Assembly: GCA_013812385.1 (NCBI GenBank)
Contig: JACCTM010000428.1
Coordinates: 1-7,667 of the forward strand
Direction of reading: 5' to 3'
Origin: Geodermatophilaceae bacterium
GTDB lineage: Bacteria > Actinomycetota > Actinomycetes > Mycobacteriales > Geodermatophilaceae
Length of the DNA stretch: 7,667 nt
A model generated the notes under the pieces. That model saw only the letters and a program-made list of their open reading frames with translations, was not told the DNA's origin and ran no database searches. A program made the translations under genes and the position numbers. Position 1 is the first letter of the stretch, and every line of letters begins with the position of its first letter. This document shows, piece by piece, positions 6,644 through 7,667 of the stretch.

Positions 6644-6650
6644 GGAGAGG
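6644..6650 (+). promoter_or_regulatory. Ribosome binding site of the zinc-finger membrane protein gene
   Basis: GGAGAGG at 6644-6650 is followed by 7 nt and the ATG at 6658. It is one of the few strong Shine-Dalgarno sequences in the window and fixes the start of that gene. Confidence 0.75.
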
Positions 6651-6657
6651 TGCATCC

Positions 6658-7425
6658 ATGTCCAACGCGATGGCGACGGCGAGTCGGCTGGCAGCCGACC
6701 ACCCGGAGTCCGTGCTGCCTTGCCCGGTGTGCGCTGCCACTGTCAAGGGTGCCAACCTCAACCGGCACCTCGGGAAGGTCCACCCAGGACAGTTGCCGGC
6801 GCGTTCATCGCCCGGGCGGTCCTGGCGCGGGGGCGAGCGCTTGATCGCCCGACCCCTGGTCATCGTGCCTGTCCTGGCCGTTGTGGCGAGTCTCATCTGG
6901 CTGGAATTGACAGGCTCGGTCGACGAGGTCTTCATCCTCAGCGCCGCAGGTGGAATGGGCGTCGGTCTCATCCTTTCCGGCTTGGTCGTCTACGGCGCCC
7001 CGCTGTTCACCGGTCGCCTTTCGGTGAGCGGGGAAGGCTTCGTGCTGAGCCACACGCTCGGGCTCAGGCGTCGACGGCTGGGTCGGGTGGACCGGATCAA
7101 GGCGGGGTCGGCCTACGACGTGCGGACGATCAACGCCGGCGGTGACGGAGCTAGCGGCGGTCCCACGATCGAGGAAGCCGCAGGCATATACGTCGAGCTC
7201 CGTTCCGGCCGCCGCTACATCACCGTCCGCTGCAAGCAGAGCACCGGCTTTCGCAAGACCTGGGTCGGCTGGGAACAAGCTGGGCGGAGCCGTCGGTGGC
7301 ACATCATCCTTGATCCGGCCGACTTCGTCTCGCTGCAGTACACCCTGGTCGACCTGGGTCTGCTCACCCTGCGCCCGCTCGCGACCGACTCGGCGATAAC
7401 TGAAGCACCGAGGAGGCGGTGTTAG
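6658..7425 (+). CDS. Two-TM membrane protein with N-terminal C2H2 zinc-finger-like motif
   Basis: The 255-residue product starts with a soluble segment holding Cys22-x2-Cys25-x11-His37-x4-His42 (CPVCAATVKGANLNRHL, then GKVH), close to the classical C2H2 spacing and with the Leu three residues before the first His. Two hydrophobic helices follow at about 65-84 and 92-117. The rest (about 120-255) is a soluble, Arg-rich domain opening with a strand pattern LSVSGEGFVLSHTLGLRRRR that recalls bacterial PH-like domains. Later come a Gly-rich loop (160-169) and a Trp/Arg-rich block (201-214). The predicted topology puts both soluble parts in the cytoplasm. I do not recognise a named family. A regulatory or protein-binding role of the finger is only inference. 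The start is supported by a strong Shine-Dalgarno, and the gene is transcribed away from the kinase-ligB pair. Confidence 0.8.
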   Translation: MSNAMATASRLAADHPESVLPCPVCAATVKGANLNRHLGKVHPGQLPARSSPGRSWRGGERLIARPLVIVPVLAVVASLIWLELTGSVDEVFILSAAGGMGVGLILSGLVVYGAPLFTGRLSVSGEGFVLSHTLGLRRRRLGRVDRIKAGSAYDVRTINAGGDGASGGPTIEEAAGIYVELRSGRRYITVRCKQSTGFRKTWVGWEQAGRSRRWHIILDPADFVSLQYTLVDLGLLTLRPLATDSAITEAPRRRC

Positions 7426-7450
7426 GAAGAGCGTGGGGGATGCTGATCAC

Positions 7451-7581
7451 ATGACCCAGCCGTCGCCGTGGCGCATCGCCGGCCAAGCCTTCGCCTGGGT
7501 GTCGATCGCAATCGGATCGGTGGGAGCACTCCGCGGGCCCCGCTGATCGTCGGGCTGGTGATCTGGCTGAAGGTTTCTTGA
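7451..7581 (+). pseudogene. Small, apparently frameshifted membrane-protein ORF
   Basis: From ATG 7451 a 31-codon frame runs to TGA 7544-7546 and encodes an amphipathic to hydrophobic peptide (FAWVSIAIGSVGALRG). In the -1 frame the next 12 codons read LIVGLVIWLKVS and end at TGA 7579-7581, a typical second membrane segment. One extra C in the CCCC run at 7538-7541 would join the halves into a 43-residue two-segment membrane protein. GGGGGA at 7435-7440 could be a Shine-Dalgarno at a spacing of 10 nt. This may be a decayed gene, a sequencing error in the C run, or chance; small ORFs are hard to judge by eye. Confidence 0.35.
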
Positions 7582-7591
7582 CCCTTGACCC
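7578..7591 (+). repeat. Tandem heptamer TTGACCC x2
   Basis: TTGACCC occurs twice without a gap (7578-7584 and 7585-7591). Both copies contain a -35-like TTGACC. The first copy overlaps the stop codon of the small ORF and is at the right distance from the -10 element downstream. Confidence 0.6.
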
Positions 7592-7612
7592 TCGCCGCCT
7601 ACGATCCGCGCC
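7578..7612 (+). promoter_or_regulatory. Leaderless promoter of the CoA-transferase gene
   Basis: TTGACC (7578-7583) is separated by 16 nt from TACGAT (7600-7605), and 7 nt later comes the ATG at 7613. The spacing fits a primary-sigma actinobacterial promoter whose transcript begins at or next to the start codon, and there is no Shine-Dalgarno. It is the best promoter match seen in the window. Confidence 0.65.
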
Positions 7613-7667
7613 ATGACCGGACCGTTGGCTGACCTCGTCGTCCTCGATCTGACCCGGGCGCTGGCCG
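7613..7667 (+). CDS. CaiB/BaiF family III CoA-transferase, N-terminal fragment cut by window edge
   Basis: Only 18 codons are visible, reading MTGPLADLVVLDLTRALA. Family III CoA-transferases (formyl-CoA, carnitine, or alpha-methylacyl-CoA racemase type) open in just this way: a short strand followed by DLTR or DLSR and then A-x-AGP. These enzymes move CoA between carboxylic acids, or racemise 2-methylacyl-CoAs, through an aspartyl-CoA anhydride; the catalytic Asp would lie beyond the window. The start is set by the ATG sitting exactly behind a well-spaced leaderless promoter. The fragment is short, so the family assignment is likely but not certain, and the substrate is unknown. Confidence 0.72.
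   Translation, partial: MTGPLADLVVLDLTRALA

Noticed and set aside
6596..6655. An N-terminal extension of the kinase-like protein to ATG 6655
   Set aside because: It would span the divergent promoter candidates and the Shine-Dalgarno of the neighbouring gene, and it adds a tail ahead of a normal compact P-loop start.
7419..7454. An 11-codon ORF from GTG 7419 after AGGAGG (7411-7416), overlapping ATG 7451 by ATGA
   Set aside because: The spacing from AGGAGG to GTG is only 2 nt and the AGGAGG is inside the zinc-finger protein's last codons, so it is probably a chance coupling mini-ORF.

Overview
The window is GC-rich and reads like chromosomal DNA of an actinomycete (Actinomycetota). GTG starts are common. 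The ligase gene has the layout of the mycobacterial ATP-dependent DNA ligase LigB. Several start codons sit 6-8 nt behind a TAnnnT hexamer, the arrangement expected for leaderless actinobacterial mRNAs. The genus cannot be fixed from what is visible.

Layout, left to right. (1) 2-1222, plus: the 3' part of a hydantoinase B/oxoprolinase-family (HyuB) gene. (2) 1223-2246: a short accessory-looking stretch. It holds a degraded aminoglycoside-phosphotransferase-like remnant with an internal TAG and a missing middle, then a minus-strand toxin-antitoxin-like pair. That pair is a PIN/VapC-type toxin and an upstream small ORF joined by a 4-base ATGA overlap. The toxin seems to lack one of the four acidic PIN residues, and its partner is not a recognisable VapB. 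(3) 2247-4429, plus: arfB (GGQ-type ribosome-rescue hydrolase), an EamA/DMT permease and a class I SAM-dependent methyltransferase. (4) 4383-6595, minus: a P-loop uridine-kinase-like protein followed 59 nt later by ligB. The ligB 3' end overlaps the methyltransferase 3' end by 47 bp, tail to tail. (5) 6596-7425: a compact divergent promoter region and a plus-strand gene for a two-TM protein with an N-terminal C2H2 zinc-finger-like motif. (6) 7426-7667: a small, apparently frameshifted membrane ORF, a good candidate leaderless promoter, and the first 18 codons of a CaiB/BaiF family III CoA-transferase.

Most genes look like unrelated housekeeping or metabolic functions. No phage, IS, CRISPR array, tRNA or rRNA was seen, and no large new multi-gene system is evident. 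The points most worth following are the zinc-finger membrane protein, the decaying phosphotransferase/toxin stretch (including the altered PIN active site), the recurring TAnnnT-6/8-start arrangement, and the kinase-ligB pair.
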